DNA of 41,576 bases, from NCBI GenBank assembly GCA_947258905.1, contig CAMYKF010000675.1, forward strand, positions 1 through 41,576. The letters are read 5' to 3'. Source of the DNA: an uncultured Pirellulaceae bacterium (GTDB lineage: Bacteria > Planctomycetota > Planctomycetia > Pirellulales > Pirellulaceae). The notes under the pieces are model-generated. The model did no database searches, had not been told where the DNA came from, and worked only from the letters and a program-made list of their open reading frames with translations. Shown in pieces: positions 8,676 to 17,358 of this stretch. The stretch's first letter is position 1; every line of letters starts with the position of its first letter. A program made the position numbers and the translations under genes.

Positions 8676-9017
8676 GAGGGTTGTCGTTACAGCTGAGGAA
8701 TAAATCGTGATGAATGGTATGGGGGCCCGGATAACCGGGGCACGTCGGGGTCCGTGTCTATCGGGGACCGTGTCTATTCTAGCGATTTGCGGCCCAAGTG
8801 AACCGGCCTGTGCGTGCCACGAAATTTATCGGCCAGCCCGTCACGCGGCCTGTGGCCCGCCAATATCGGTCCGGACAATCCGTTTGAAAGGGAACCTGCA
8901 CGTAAACGGTGTCAGAAAATCCTGTTTGGTGCATAATAAACCTGCAGAACGACCCGGCCGGAATCACCCCGGGCCAGGCCCGCAATCCGCAGTTCGACCC
9001 ATGCGACGTTTCATTCT
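8676..9017. other. Non-coding gap between divergent sucB and the DUF1553 gene
   Basis: I see no credible gene in these 342 bases. The gap must hold promoters for both flanking genes, but I found no strong -35/-10 pair. It contains a small CCCGG-ATAA-CCGGG hairpin near 8726-8740 and a 16-bp tandem repeat at 8745-8776. Confidence 0.6.
8745..8776. repeat. 16-bp tandem repeat, two copies with one mismatch
   Basis: tcggggtccgtgtcta at 8745-8760 is followed directly by tcggggaccgtgtcta at 8761-8776. It lies about 70 bp upstream of sucB, in the divergent control region, so it could be a pair of direct operator-like sites or a simple slippage product. Confidence 0.7.
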
Positions 9018-12000
9018 GTGATCAAGACCCCTACAACCGGCTTCATCCCGCTCCTGATCGCTGGCTTCGCGCTGGTCTGTCCGGTTGACTCGGCCACAGC
9101 ACAGGATCGCGTCAGCTACAACAGCCAGATTCGTCCGGTATTCTCCGACAAGTGCTACGCCTGTCACGGTCCCGACGAAGGCCAGCGGCAAGCCGACTTG
9201 CGACTGGACATTCGCGAGGATGCCATCGACTACGGTGCGATTGACCCCGACGACTGGCAGCAATCGTTGATCCTTGAACGTATTGTCACCGACGATCCCG
9301 ATCTCGTCATGCCGCCACCCTCGGCGCACAAGGACCTGACTGACGAGGAGAAGTCTCTGATTCGGCAGTGGCTGGAACAGGGAGCCGACTATGAACCGCA
9401 CTGGTCGTTTGCCCCCCTGTCACGCCCCGACCTTCCACCGGGTGACGCTGCCAATCCGATCGACCGCTTTATCGACCGGCGTTTGGCGGAAGCAAATCTA
9501 CAGCCTGCGTTGCGTGCCGAGCCACACACGCTGCTGCGACGGGTTTTTCTGGACCTGACTGGCCTGCCACCAGACTGGCACGATGTGCAGGCCTTTGCTG
9601 CCGCTTCCGATCGGGCGGCATACGAACAACACGTTGACCGACTGCTTCAATCACCGGCCTACGGTCAGCGGATGGCCTCGTCCTGGCTGGATGTCGTCCG
9701 GTATGCCGACACGGTCGGCTACCACGGTGATCAAAACCAAAACGTATGGGCCTATCGCGACTGGGTCATCGAGGCCCTTAACGACAACAAGCCGTTTAAT
9801 GAATTCACGATCGAGCAACTGGCTGGCGACCTGTTGCCCGATCCATCGACGGATCAGTTGGTTGCCACCTGCTTCAATCGGCTGAACATGATGACTCGCG
9901 AAGGTGGAGCACAACCCGGCGAGTACCTGACCAAGTACACTGCCGATCGCGTCCGCACCGTGGGCATGGCATGGCTGGGACTGACCCTGGGCTGCGCCGA
10001 GTGTCATGACCACAAGTTCGATCCGATCGCCACACGCGATTTCTATTCCATGGGAGCTTTCTTTGCGGACATCCGCCAATGGGGCGTCTATCACGATTAC
10101 CGATACACGCCCAATCCGGACTTGCGCGGATTCAGCAACGACCATCCGTTTCCACCAGAAATCACCGTCGAGAGCGAGTTCCTCAGGCAAAGAATCAGTA
10201 CTCTGCTCGATGAACAACGATCGCTGCTGGATGACTTGCAGCCCGCCGGGCAGCCACTAACGGAATGGGCGAAATCCATCGGCGAATTTCTGGAACAGCA
10301 TCCCGATGGCTGGCAACAACCTGAAGTGGAACGCCTGGCGGAAGGTATTTCCCTGCTGGAGGATCGCAGCATCCTCGTCACGGGTGACGTGGCGACCACG
10401 ATCGAACTGGGGGTGCAGGGCACGATCGCCTCGATGCAGATCGAACTGCTCCCGCACGAGCAGCATGGCGGCAGCATTCGACGCGGCGGCAATCAGCGCC
10501 CCTTCGATCTGCGTCCACAAGTGAAAATCAAACGTGCCGGGCAAGTGGATCCGCAAGACGTGCCCCTTCACACAGGCACTGGCATGCCGTTTTCGCCCCG
10601 TTTCAGCAACGGTTTCCAGCACATCGGCATCCTGCGCGGCTGGCGCACGGCTGCTCACGATCAAACGCATCGTGGCGTTTGGGTGTTTCGCCACCCGATT
10701 ACGCTACAAGAGGGTGATACGCTCGTCGTCGATTGCCGGGATAACAAGTGTATCGGTCGCCTGCGGATTTCGCTGTCGCCACTGGCCGCTGTCCGACCTG
10801 ACCAGCCTCTGGATCTCGACACCGACAAATTGCAGTCGTTGATTGAGGGCGTGGCCAATCATGAAACCCGGGAGCAACTTTCTGGAAACCTGGATCGCGC
10901 AACGGACGTGTTACCGTTTTTTGTTCGTTCCACTGGCCAGCCGCCTGAAATCTTCGGTCGATTACAGCAGATCGACAATGAAATTCTCCAATGTCGCGAC
11001 GGCAATACGCCCGTGCTTGTGACACGCGTTCTTGAGGAACCTGTCGTGGCCCGCGTCTTGCCGCGTGGGGACTGGCAGAATGAGTCCGGCGAAGTGGTGC
11101 AACCGGCGGTGCCTCAATTCCTGCCCGGCGCGGCGAACCCCGACAACCGTCGCCTGACCCGACTGGACCTGGCCGAATGGCTGGTCTCCGACGACAATCC
11201 GCTGACCGCCCGTGTGGTCATGAATCGCCTGTGGCGCGAATTCTTCGGCGAGGGATTGAGCCCCATGACCGATGACGTCGGCGCTCAGGGGCAATCGCCA
11301 TCGCATCCCGAGTTGCTGGACTGGCTGGCCGTGGAATTACGCGAAAGTGGCTGGGACCTGAAACACATGGTGCGATTGATCGTAACGAGTCAGGCGTATC
11401 AGCGCAGTTCGCGGTCAACCGGAGTCCAACGGCAAGATGATCCTGAAAACAAGTGGCTGGCGCGACAACGGCCCCGGCGATTGCCAGCCGAGATGGTCCG
11501 TGATAATGCGCTGGCCATTGCCGGACTGCTGGACAAGACCCACGGTGGCCCGCCGATCAAGCCCTATCAACCAGCTCGCTACTATCGGCACTTGCAGTTT
11601 CCCAATCGCACTTACCGGGCTTCGTCTGCCCGGGATCAGTATCGCCGTGGCGTTTACATGCATTGGCAGAGAACATTTCTGCATCCCATGCTGGCCAATT
11701 TTGATGCGCCCAATCGCGAGGATTGCGTTGCCATGCGTAACGAAGCCAACAACCCGCAACAGGCACTGACGCTGCTGAATGATCCGGCTTTTGTTGAAAT
11801 GTCGCGTGTGATGGCGGGCAATTTGCTGGCTCAACATTCCGACGCGGACGGCTCGGAAAAATTGTCTTTCCTGTTCCGTGCAGCACTGGCCCGCGATCCA
11901 TCCGACGACGAACGCCAGTCGCTGCTGAAACTGGCTGACTCGCTGACACAACACTACAACGATCATCCCGAGGACGCCCGCAAGCTGCAGGCGGTCGGCA

Positions 12001-12104
12001 TGGCTCCGACGCCGGCAGAGACCATTGCCGTTGAGCAACTGGCTGCGTGGACCAACGTCTGCCGCGTGATTTTGAATTTACACGAAACCATTACGAGGTA
12101 TTAA
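9018..12104 (+). CDS. Secreted planctomycete cytochrome c / DUF1549 / DUF1553 protein
   Basis: This large exported protein family is hugely expanded in Planctomycetes; its function is unproven, with roles proposed in periplasmic redox and polysaccharide use. The 1028-residue product starts at GTG 9018, since an ATG at 9001 in the same frame is cut off by a stop. A signal peptide (FIPLLIAGFALVCPVDSATAQ) precedes the PSCyt1 module with haem motif Cys46-x2-Cys49-His50 (CYACH). Next comes DUF1549 (PSCyt2; IDRFIDRRL, LDLTGLPPDW, WLDVVRYADTVGYHGD, CAECHDHKFDPI, the last including another Cys pair). A long beta-rich middle follows, then DUF1553 (RLDLAEWLVSDDNPLTARVV, MNRLWREFFGEG, ELLDWLAVELRESGWDLKHM). 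The DUF1501 gene follows directly, as is usual for the family. Confidence 0.93.
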   Translation: MIKTPTTGFIPLLIAGFALVCPVDSATAQDRVSYNSQIRPVFSDKCYACHGPDEGQRQADLRLDIREDAIDYGAIDPDDWQQSLILERIVTDDPDLVMPPPSAHKDLTDEEKSLIRQWLEQGADYEPHWSFAPLSRPDLPPGDAANPIDRFIDRRLAEANLQPALRAEPHTLLRRVFLDLTGLPPDWHDVQAFAAASDRAAYEQHVDRLLQSPAYGQRMASSWLDVVRYADTVGYHGDQNQNVWAYRDWVIEALNDNKPFNEFTIEQLAGDLLPDPSTDQLVATCFNRLNMMTREGGAQPGEYLTKYTADRVRTVGMAWLGLTLGCAECHDHKFDPIATRDFYSMGAFFADIRQWGVYHDYRYTPNPDLRGFSNDHPFPPEITVESEFLRQRISTLLDEQRSLLDDLQPAGQPLTEWAKSIGEFLEQHPDGWQQPEVERLAEGISLLEDRSILVTGDVATTIELGVQGTIASMQIELLPHEQHGGSIRRGGNQRPFDLRPQVKIKRAGQVDPQDVPLHTGTGMPFSPRFSNGFQHIGILRGWRTAAHDQTHRGVWVFRHPITLQEGDTLVVDCRDNKCIGRLRISLSPLAAVRPDQPLDLDTDKLQSLIEGVANHETREQLSGNLDRATDVLPFFVRSTGQPPEIFGRLQQIDNEILQCRDGNTPVLVTRVLEEPVVARVLPRGDWQNESGEVVQPAVPQFLPGAANPDNRRLTRLDLAEWLVSDDNPLTARVVMNRLWREFFGEGLSPMTDDVGAQGQSPSHPELLDWLAVELRESGWDLKHMVRLIVTSQAYQRSSRSTGVQRQDDPENKWLARQRPRRLPAEMVRDNALAIAGLLDKTHGGPPIKPYQPARYYRHLQFPNRTYRASSARDQYRRGVYMHWQRTFLHPMLANFDAPNREDCVAMRNEANNPQQALTLLNDPAFVEMSRVMAGNLLAQHSDADGSEKLSFLFRAALARDPSDDERQSLLKLADSLTQHYNDHPEDARKLQAVGMAPTPAETIAVEQLAAWTNVCRVILNLHETITRY

Positions 12105-12108
12105 CAAC

Positions 12109-12166
12109 GTGGGGCGGGCTTCCAGCCTGCCATCTCTGACAATGGCAGGCTGGAAGCCTGCCCCAC
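12109..12166. repeat. 25-bp-arm hairpin between the DUF1553 and DUF1501 genes
   Basis: Arms 12109-12133 and 12142-12166 are reverse complements with one mismatch in 25, around an 8-nt loop. The element begins 5 bp after the DUF1553 stop and ends 11 bp before the DUF1501 ATG, filling nearly the whole intergenic space. There is no T tract, so it does not look like a simple terminator. Confidence 0.93.
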
Positions 12167-12177
12167 GGGAAACCGTT

Positions 12178-13608
12178 ATGTCCGATCCTGTTAACAACCT
12201 GCGAATCCAGCGCCGCAGTTTCCTGCAAAACTCGGCGATCGGTCTCGGCGGAATTGCCCTGACCCAGCTGTTGCCCGAACGCTCGTTGGCCAGCACCGTC
12301 GATGATCCGAACCGCGGTATTATCCAGCCGTTGCATTACCCGGCCCGGGCCAAGCGCATTATCCATTTGTGCATGGCCGGGGGGCCCTCGCAAGTTGAAT
12401 CGTTTGACCCCAAGCCGGTTTTGGATGAACACGATGGCCAGCCTTTTCCCGAGTCGCTGACCCGCGGTCAGCAACTGGCTCAGTTGCAAAACACCGTGTT
12501 GAAGGCCCGTGGTTCGTTTACGTCGTTTCAGAAACACGGTCATTCCGGTCAGGAAATCTCCGACCTGTTTCCCTTTACGGCGCGGATGGCCGATGACCTG
12601 TGCATCGTGCGATCGATGGAGACCGAGCAGATCAATCACGACCCGGCCCAGGCGTTTATGAACAGCGGCTCGATCCTCAAGGGTCGGCCCAGTATGGGAT
12701 CGTGGCTGTTGTACGGTCTCGGTGCGGAAACCGAGAACCTGCCCGGTTTTGTTGTCCTCGTTTCGCAAACCAAAGGCGGCGGCATTCAGCCGGTGGCGGC
12801 CCGTCAATGGTCAGCCGGATTCCTGCCCGGAAGATTTCAGGGCGTGGAATTGCAAACGCAAGGGGATGCGGTGCATTACATTGGCAACCCGGACGGCGTT
12901 TGCCAGAGTACCCAGCGGCTGGTCGTCGATGAAATCAAGCGGCTCAACGGAATGCTGGACGAGCGTGTTCACGATCCCGAACTGACAACGCGAATCGCCC
13001 AATACGAATTGGCTTTTCGCATGCAGACGTCGGTTCCCGAGCTGTCCGATTTTTCCGCGGAATCCAGCGAGACACTGGAGATGTACGGAGTCGACAAGCC
13101 GGGAGACGGCAGCTTTGCATCCAACTGCCTGATGGCGAGACGACTGGCCGAGCGTGGCGTGCGCTTTATACAGCTGTACCATCGCGGCTGGGATCACCAC
13201 GGTTCGATCGAACAGAATATGCCGATCGCGGCCCTGGAAACCGACCAGGCTTGCTGGGCGCTCGTAAAAGATCTGAAACAGCGCGGCATGCTGGACGACA
13301 CCCTCGTGATTTGGGGCGGTGAATTCGGACGTACGCCGATGGGCCAGGGCAGTGGGCGCGACCATCACATCCTGGCGTTCAGCATCTGGATGGCGGGCGG
13401 GGGCATCCGTCCCGGAATTAGTTACGGTCAAACCGACGATTTCAGTTACCGCGTCGCCGAAGATGCCGTGACCATGCACGACCTGCACGCCACAATTCTG
13501 AAGTTATGCGGCATCGACCACGAACGCTTTTCCGTCAAGTTTCAGGGACTGGATGCCAAACTGACTGGCGTGGAAAAGGCCACCGCCATTGATGCCTTGA
13601 TCGCCTGA
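12178..13608 (+). CDS. DUF1501 Tat-exported sulfatase-fold protein
   Basis: DUF1501 proteins share the alkaline-phosphatase/sulfatase fold and are almost always paired with DUF1553 proteins in Planctomycetes; the substrate is unknown. The product is 476 residues from ATG 12178, whose codon immediately follows the hairpin; the frame is open upstream to 12109, but that would lie inside the hairpin repeat. A twin-arginine signal is visible: RRSFLQNSAIGLGGIALTQLL. Family landmarks follow: HLCMAGGPSQVESFDPKP, a Gln/His-rich segment NHDPAQAFMNSGS, then WDHHGSIEQNMPI, VIWGGEFGRTPMGQGSGRDHH and a C-terminal sulfatase-like region. Being translated just after the DUF1553 gene, it is probably co-transcribed with it and acts in the periplasm. 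Confidence 0.93.
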   Translation: MSDPVNNLRIQRRSFLQNSAIGLGGIALTQLLPERSLASTVDDPNRGIIQPLHYPARAKRIIHLCMAGGPSQVESFDPKPVLDEHDGQPFPESLTRGQQLAQLQNTVLKARGSFTSFQKHGHSGQEISDLFPFTARMADDLCIVRSMETEQINHDPAQAFMNSGSILKGRPSMGSWLLYGLGAETENLPGFVVLVSQTKGGGIQPVAARQWSAGFLPGRFQGVELQTQGDAVHYIGNPDGVCQSTQRLVVDEIKRLNGMLDERVHDPELTTRIAQYELAFRMQTSVPELSDFSAESSETLEMYGVDKPGDGSFASNCLMARRLAERGVRFIQLYHRGWDHHGSIEQNMPIAALETDQACWALVKDLKQRGMLDDTLVIWGGEFGRTPMGQGSGRDHHILAFSIWMAGGGIRPGISYGQTDDFSYRVAEDAVTMHDLHATILKLCGIDHERFSVKFQGLDAKLTGVEKATAIDALIA

Positions 13609-13637
13609 TGCGGAGTCGCGTGACCACGACAACAGAC

Positions 13638-14312
13638 TCACGACGATGACGTCGCAGGGATGGCCTGGATAATGAAGCTCTCGACCTGCTCCGCCTGAGG
13701 ATCGGTGGAATGCAACGGGTAACGAGCCACAGGCTGAATCACCAGCCCCCTGGTCAACCCGCGTGATTTCGCTTCGCTCACTTCTTCGACCCACCGCGGA
13801 CCCTTGAGGGCCAACATACGTCGTGCGGCCAGCCAACGACCGTCCAGCCATGTTAGCAGCTTCCACATCGGACCAACGGCGCGGGCGACACAACAATCAA
13901 AGCTCATATCATCAAGCACGTTTTCGGCCCGGTCGTGGAACACGGATACCGGCAATTGCAGCTTGTCGACAAATTCGTTCAGCAACTTCGCCTTTTTGCC
14001 CACCGATTCACAGACGGATATTTGCAAGTCGGGTCGCACAATGGCCAGTACCAGACCGGGCACTCCACCGCCGGACCCGATATCCAGCACCTCCTGTCCC
14101 TGGTCAAGCAGACGAGACAGCTGCATTACATCGACCAGATCACGGGCCACAAATGTAGGAAAATCCAGATGCCGCGTCAGGTTGACCTGACGATTGGCCT
14201 CCCACAGCAACTCGCAAAACCGCGCCAGTTGGCTCACGGTTTTCTTTGGAAACTCGTACCCGTGTTGCCGCAGCGAATCCTGCAACGAACATCGCTGGTC
14301 GCTGCTGGTCAT
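13638..14312 (-). CDS. rsmG: 16S rRNA (guanine-N7)-methyltransferase RsmG (GidB)
   Basis: RsmG methylates N7 of G527 in 16S rRNA using S-adenosylmethionine. The 224-residue product has the usual length and the SAM-binding loop VLDIGSGGGVPG at about 75-86, then ISVCESVGKKAKLLNEF and the ARAVGPMWKLL segment typical of the family. I chose ATG 14312 because it overlaps the upstream cdsA-like stop by one base (TAATG), a translational-coupling arrangement; the longer open frame to 14525 runs through the cdsA-like gene in another frame and has no Tex-like or MTase character. It is the last gene of the plsC, cdsA-like, rsmG operon and converges on the DUF1501 gene. Confidence 0.92.
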   Translation of the reverse strand: MTSSDQRCSLQDSLRQHGYEFPKKTVSQLARFCELLWEANRQVNLTRHLDFPTFVARDLVDVMQLSRLLDQGQEVLDIGSGGGVPGLVLAIVRPDLQISVCESVGKKAKLLNEFVDKLQLPVSVFHDRAENVLDDMSFDCCVARAVGPMWKLLTWLDGRWLAARRMLALKGPRWVEEVSEAKSRGLTRGLVIQPVARYPLHSTDPQAEQVESFIIQAIPATSSS

Positions 14313-15382
14313 TAGCAAATCCACCAGGGAATCTGCCAGATCAGCGTTTGCAATGGCTCGGTCGCCTCTTCGGCGGGCGGGGTGACCGGCCGGCCGAGGA
14401 ACAATCGGGTGACGTGAAAGAAGATCGGTGCAGCAAAACAAATCGATGCGATCTGGTCCAGGACGCCGCGATTGTGGACCAGTGTGCCCTGACGGGCGAT
14501 GCCACGGTCCCGCTTGATCGCCCACATGGTCATGCTGCCGGAACTGGCCATCACGGAAATAATCAGTGCCATGGCCCCGGAGCCAATAACCTGGAACGGA
14601 GTCACGGGCAACAACAGCTGAATCAGCACGCCCACCACGGCCGAGGCAAAGGCCGCCGCGATCACACCTTCCCAGCTTTTGGTTTCGTGAACCTTTGGCG
14701 CAATCACCTGTTTCCCGAACGTCCGGTCCACCACAAAGTGCACCATGTCGCTGAATTGCACAATCACGACCAGATACAGCAGCAATCCGCCCTTGGCACC
14801 CTCCCAGGGAATCAGGCCGCCTGCTTCACTGTCCCAGGTTTGCCAGGGCTCCCAGGTCAGCAGTGCCGGTGCGTGACTGAGCGCATATACGCAAATCAGC
14901 AAACCGAACTGGATCTTGGCAATGCGTTCCAGAAAGCCCTCCTGGTCGTTGGCAAATGCAATACGGGCCGCCACAAACAGCGACCCGTAAACCGGAATCA
15001 AAATCGAGTACAGTTCGTACCACGCCATGCCCACCAGGACATATTGCGCGATGGGAAATACCAGGATGACCCAGAACAACGTGCGATGATCACCGGGGCG
15101 CGTCGGTGTCAGCGTGATGAATTCGCGCTGTGCCCAGAACGAAACGAACCAGAAGAAGATAACCGTGAACAGCACGTTGACCATCAACGCCAGTGCCAGT
15201 ACGACGCACATCACAATCCACGACAACATGTTGCGGCTGAAGGCTCGTACGACATCCTTGTCGATTTCCGATTCGGATCGCTTGCGCAAAAACCGTCCCA
15301 CGCCAAACAGCACCGCCAGCACTGTCACGTTGGACAGCAGCAAGATAATGGCCGGTTGATCAAGCAGCCTGAAATCGAACAA
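14312..15382 (-). CDS. CdsA-like phosphatidate cytidylyltransferase homologue with an altered signature
   Basis: CdsA makes CDP-diacylglycerol from phosphatidate and CTP at the membrane. This 356-residue product has many hydrophobic helices and ends in a region placed like the CdsA signature. That signature is diverged: where canonical enzymes have K-R...K-D...G-H-G-G..D-R, here one reads IKRDRGIARQGTLVHNRG then VLDQIAS. The Lys-Arg pair and last Asp are kept, but the Lys-Asp pair and glycine-rich HGG are not. A more canonical cdsA lies at 24911. The start is TTG 15382, because the only upstream ATG is out of frame and the next in-frame Met is about 50 residues in. It sits 29 bp after plsC and is coupled to rsmG by TAATG. 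A related YnbB-like activity is possible. Confidence 0.8.
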   Translation of the reverse strand: MFDFRLLDQPAIILLLSNVTVLAVLFGVGRFLRKRSESEIDKDVVRAFSRNMLSWIVMCVVLALALMVNVLFTVIFFWFVSFWAQREFITLTPTRPGDHRTLFWVILVFPIAQYVLVGMAWYELYSILIPVYGSLFVAARIAFANDQEGFLERIAKIQFGLLICVYALSHAPALLTWEPWQTWDSEAGGLIPWEGAKGGLLLYLVVIVQFSDMVHFVVDRTFGKQVIAPKVHETKSWEGVIAAAFASAVVGVLIQLLLPVTPFQVIGSGAMALIISVMASSGSMTMWAIKRDRGIARQGTLVHNRGVLDQIASICFAAPIFFHVTRLFLGRPVTPPAEEATEPLQTLIWQIPWWIC

Positions 15383-15411
15383 GGGTTTGCATCCGGGCGA
15401 TGGGAAGGGAA

Positions 15412-16020
15412 TTACAAATCACGCAGCTTTTCAATGGCCTGGCGTGCGCGATCAAGAAAATCGTTTTTGGATTCGCCCGTCTCCAGCCACATGGGCGGGC
15501 CAATCGTTATGCAGCTTACCAGCGGAACCGGCAAAAACTCTCCCTTGGGCATGATGCGATTCATGTTATTAAGGAAGACGGGAACCAGTTCCAGGTCCGG
15601 CCGTTTTTTGCTGAGGTAGTACAGCCCGCTCTTGAACGGCCGCATTTCATTGTCGGTATTGCGGCTGCCTTCGGGAAACACAATCAGCGAGTACTCGTTG
15701 CCTATCTCATTGATCATCATGTTGATCGGGCTGTTGTGAACCTTGATTTTTTCGCGATCAATCAACAGGGCGTTGAACACGCCGGACATATAGCGGCGAA
15801 TCGGTCCCCGCACCCAGTAATCCTTGGCGGCCACCGGTCGGGTGATCGCTCGAATTTGACGCGGCAGCGATGCCCATAAAATCAATGCGTCCAAATGGCT
15901 GGTGTGATTGGCGAAATAAACCCGCTGGCAAGTATCCGGCTGACAATCCACCCAGCGCAGCGTGGCACCCGAAAACAACTTGGCAATCGCCACGAGCGCA
16001 GGAATGGTGATGGCTTTCAT
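15412..16020 (-). CDS. plsC: 1-acyl-sn-glycerol-3-phosphate acyltransferase (PlsC family)
   Basis: PlsC-type enzymes acylate lysophosphatidic acid at the membrane to give phosphatidic acid, the substrate of CdsA. The 202-residue product carries the catalytic HX4D box (NHTSHLDALILW), the second family block IDREKIKVHN and the FPEGSRN substrate-binding motif. An N-terminal hydrophobic segment (ITIPALVAIAKLFSG) fits peripheral membrane attachment. The start is ATG 16020. It heads the operon with the cdsA-like gene 29 bp downstream, so the two probably act in successive steps of phospholipid synthesis, although the acyl acceptor cannot be proven from sequence. Confidence 0.9.
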   Translation of the reverse strand: MKAITIPALVAIAKLFSGATLRWVDCQPDTCQRVYFANHTSHLDALILWASLPRQIRAITRPVAAKDYWVRGPIRRYMSGVFNALLIDREKIKVHNSPINMMINEIGNEYSLIVFPEGSRNTDNEMRPFKSGLYYLSKKRPDLELVPVFLNNMNRIMPKGEFLPVPLVSCITIGPPMWLETGESKNDFLDRARQAIEKLRDL

Positions 16021-16125
16021 GGGTGGATCAAAACCGACGCAGGAACACCCGGTATTGTAACAGTTCCCGGTTTCAGCGGAATTCGGGAAATCGCTCGCGA
16101 GACGCTGATTCCCGAGTCGAATCCG

Positions 16126-17352
16126 CTATGGGTGAGAAGGTGTAACGGGGAATCCTGTTACAACGGCCGATGTCATGGGAGCGCGACACAGCCGGGAAAT
16201 CTTGCGCCACCAGACTGTTTCGATCAATTCGGTATAACCGGCGGTCATCGTTTGCAGTGATCCATAGCCGATCACGTGCTGGCGTCCCGCCTTGCCAAAC
16301 TGGTCGGACAAGGCACGGTCGCTCAGCAACCGGCTCCAGCTTTCCACATATGCGGATTGGTCGCCGGGCGGAACGAGAAAGCCCGTTGTACCGTGCAGCA
16401 CCGCCTGATCAATCGAGCCGACCTGCGGAGCCACCACGGGCAGGCCTGTCGACATCGCTTCGAGGATGGACACCGGGCTTGCTTCGTTGTGGCTGGTCAG
16501 GGCAAACAAGTCCATTGCCGACAATGCACCACGCACATCCCGGGAATTGCCCGCAAAATGCAGCCGCCCGCAACATTCCATGGAACTCGCCAGCGACTCC
16601 AGCCGCTGACGTTCGGTACCATCCCCCACGATCAGGAAATGTGCGTCGGGAACCTGTTGCAGCGTGGATTGAGCGACTCGAAAAAACAGTTCGTGGTTCT
16701 TTTCCGGTCGTAATGCCGCCACGATGCCACATACCGGGCTGGACGCCGGAATGGCAAAGCGTTCCCGCCACGCCTGCGCCGCAGACCGGTCACGAACGAA
16801 TTGATCCGTATCGATTCCATTGGGAATCAGGAACACCTTGCCGCCGGGCAATCCTTCGCGTTCCACGAGATGACGCCGGTGCGGTTCGGCCACAGCGATA
16901 AAGGCGTCGGTGATTGGTGTCAGCATCCGGTTCAGTCGCCCGATGCCATCGGGCCAGCCAGTGGAATGCAGGGCCGACAGCACGGCCGGTACGCCTGCCC
17001 GCCGGGCCGCGAGTCGCCCCCAGAACATTTTGTCGCCGGCACCTACCGTGACCAGTGCATCGATAGATGCGTTCTGAAACAGCCGCTTGAGCCGCCCGAG
17101 CACCCGCGCATCATACTTGCCTTTGATCAAGTTGCTGTACACGCTGAACTCGCCGGCGATCGATTCACCCAGCTCACCGGCGTGTTTTAGACAGGTAACG
17201 GATGGCAGGATGCGTTCCGGATCGAAGCGACGCATCATGTTGACCAACAACGTCTCTGCTCCACCCACCTCGAGGCTGGTAATCAGAAACATGACACGCA
17301 ACGGGCGTGTGGTTGCGTATTCGGGTATTCGTGTCGATTCGGGGCTCGGCAT
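16126..17352 (-). CDS. Glycosyltransferase, GT4/GT1 family
   Basis: A cytoplasmic retaining glycosyltransferase that probably transfers sugar from a nucleotide donor to a lipid-linked or surface glycan. The 408-residue product has the GT-B organisation: an N-terminal acceptor domain starting VMFLITSLEVGGAETLLVNM, the linker IPNGIDTDQF, and a donor domain with ALRPEKNHELFFRVAQS, FLIVGDGTERQRL and the E-x7-E motif (NEASPVSILEAMSTGLPVV). The last dozen residues are encoded across a small inverted repeat (16141-16161), suggesting the natural end was altered by a repeat insertion. It starts 6 bp after the deacetylase stop, so these two form an operon. The sugar and acceptor are unknown. Confidence 0.92.
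   Translation of the reverse strand: MPSPESTRIPEYATTRPLRVMFLITSLEVGGAETLLVNMMRRFDPERILPSVTCLKHAGELGESIAGEFSVYSNLIKGKYDARVLGRLKRLFQNASIDALVTVGAGDKMFWGRLAARRAGVPAVLSALHSTGWPDGIGRLNRMLTPITDAFIAVAEPHRRHLVEREGLPGGKVFLIPNGIDTDQFVRDRSAAQAWRERFAIPASSPVCGIVAALRPEKNHELFFRVAQSTLQQVPDAHFLIVGDGTERQRLESLASSMECCGRLHFAGNSRDVRGALSAMDLFALTSHNEASPVSILEAMSTGLPVVAPQVGSIDQAVLHGTTGFLVPPGDQSAYVESWSRLLSDRALSDQFGKAGRQHVIGYGSLQTMTAGYTELIETVWWRKISRLCRAPMTSAVVTGFPVTPSHP
16141..16161. repeat. Small inverted repeat within the 3' end of the glycosyltransferase gene
   Basis: TGTAAC at 16141-16146 and GTTACA at 16156-16161 flank a 9-nt loop containing GGAATCC. A loosely similar segment (ttgtcaccgggaatcccgtt) occurs near 7200, beside another hairpin repeat. 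The match is short. Confidence 0.5.
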
Positions 17353-17358
17353 GGCAAT

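Noticed and set aside
8707..9021. Short plus-strand frame before the DUF1553 gene
   Set aside because: No ribosome site, no domain, Arg/Pro/Gly-rich composition typical of GC-rich non-coding DNA, and it overlaps the signal-peptide start of the real gene.
14246..15619. Long plus-strand open frame opposite the cdsA-like and rsmG genes
   Set aside because: Compositionally a shadow (Gln/His/Arg-rich, no domain), while the minus strand has recognisable membrane and methyltransferase genes.
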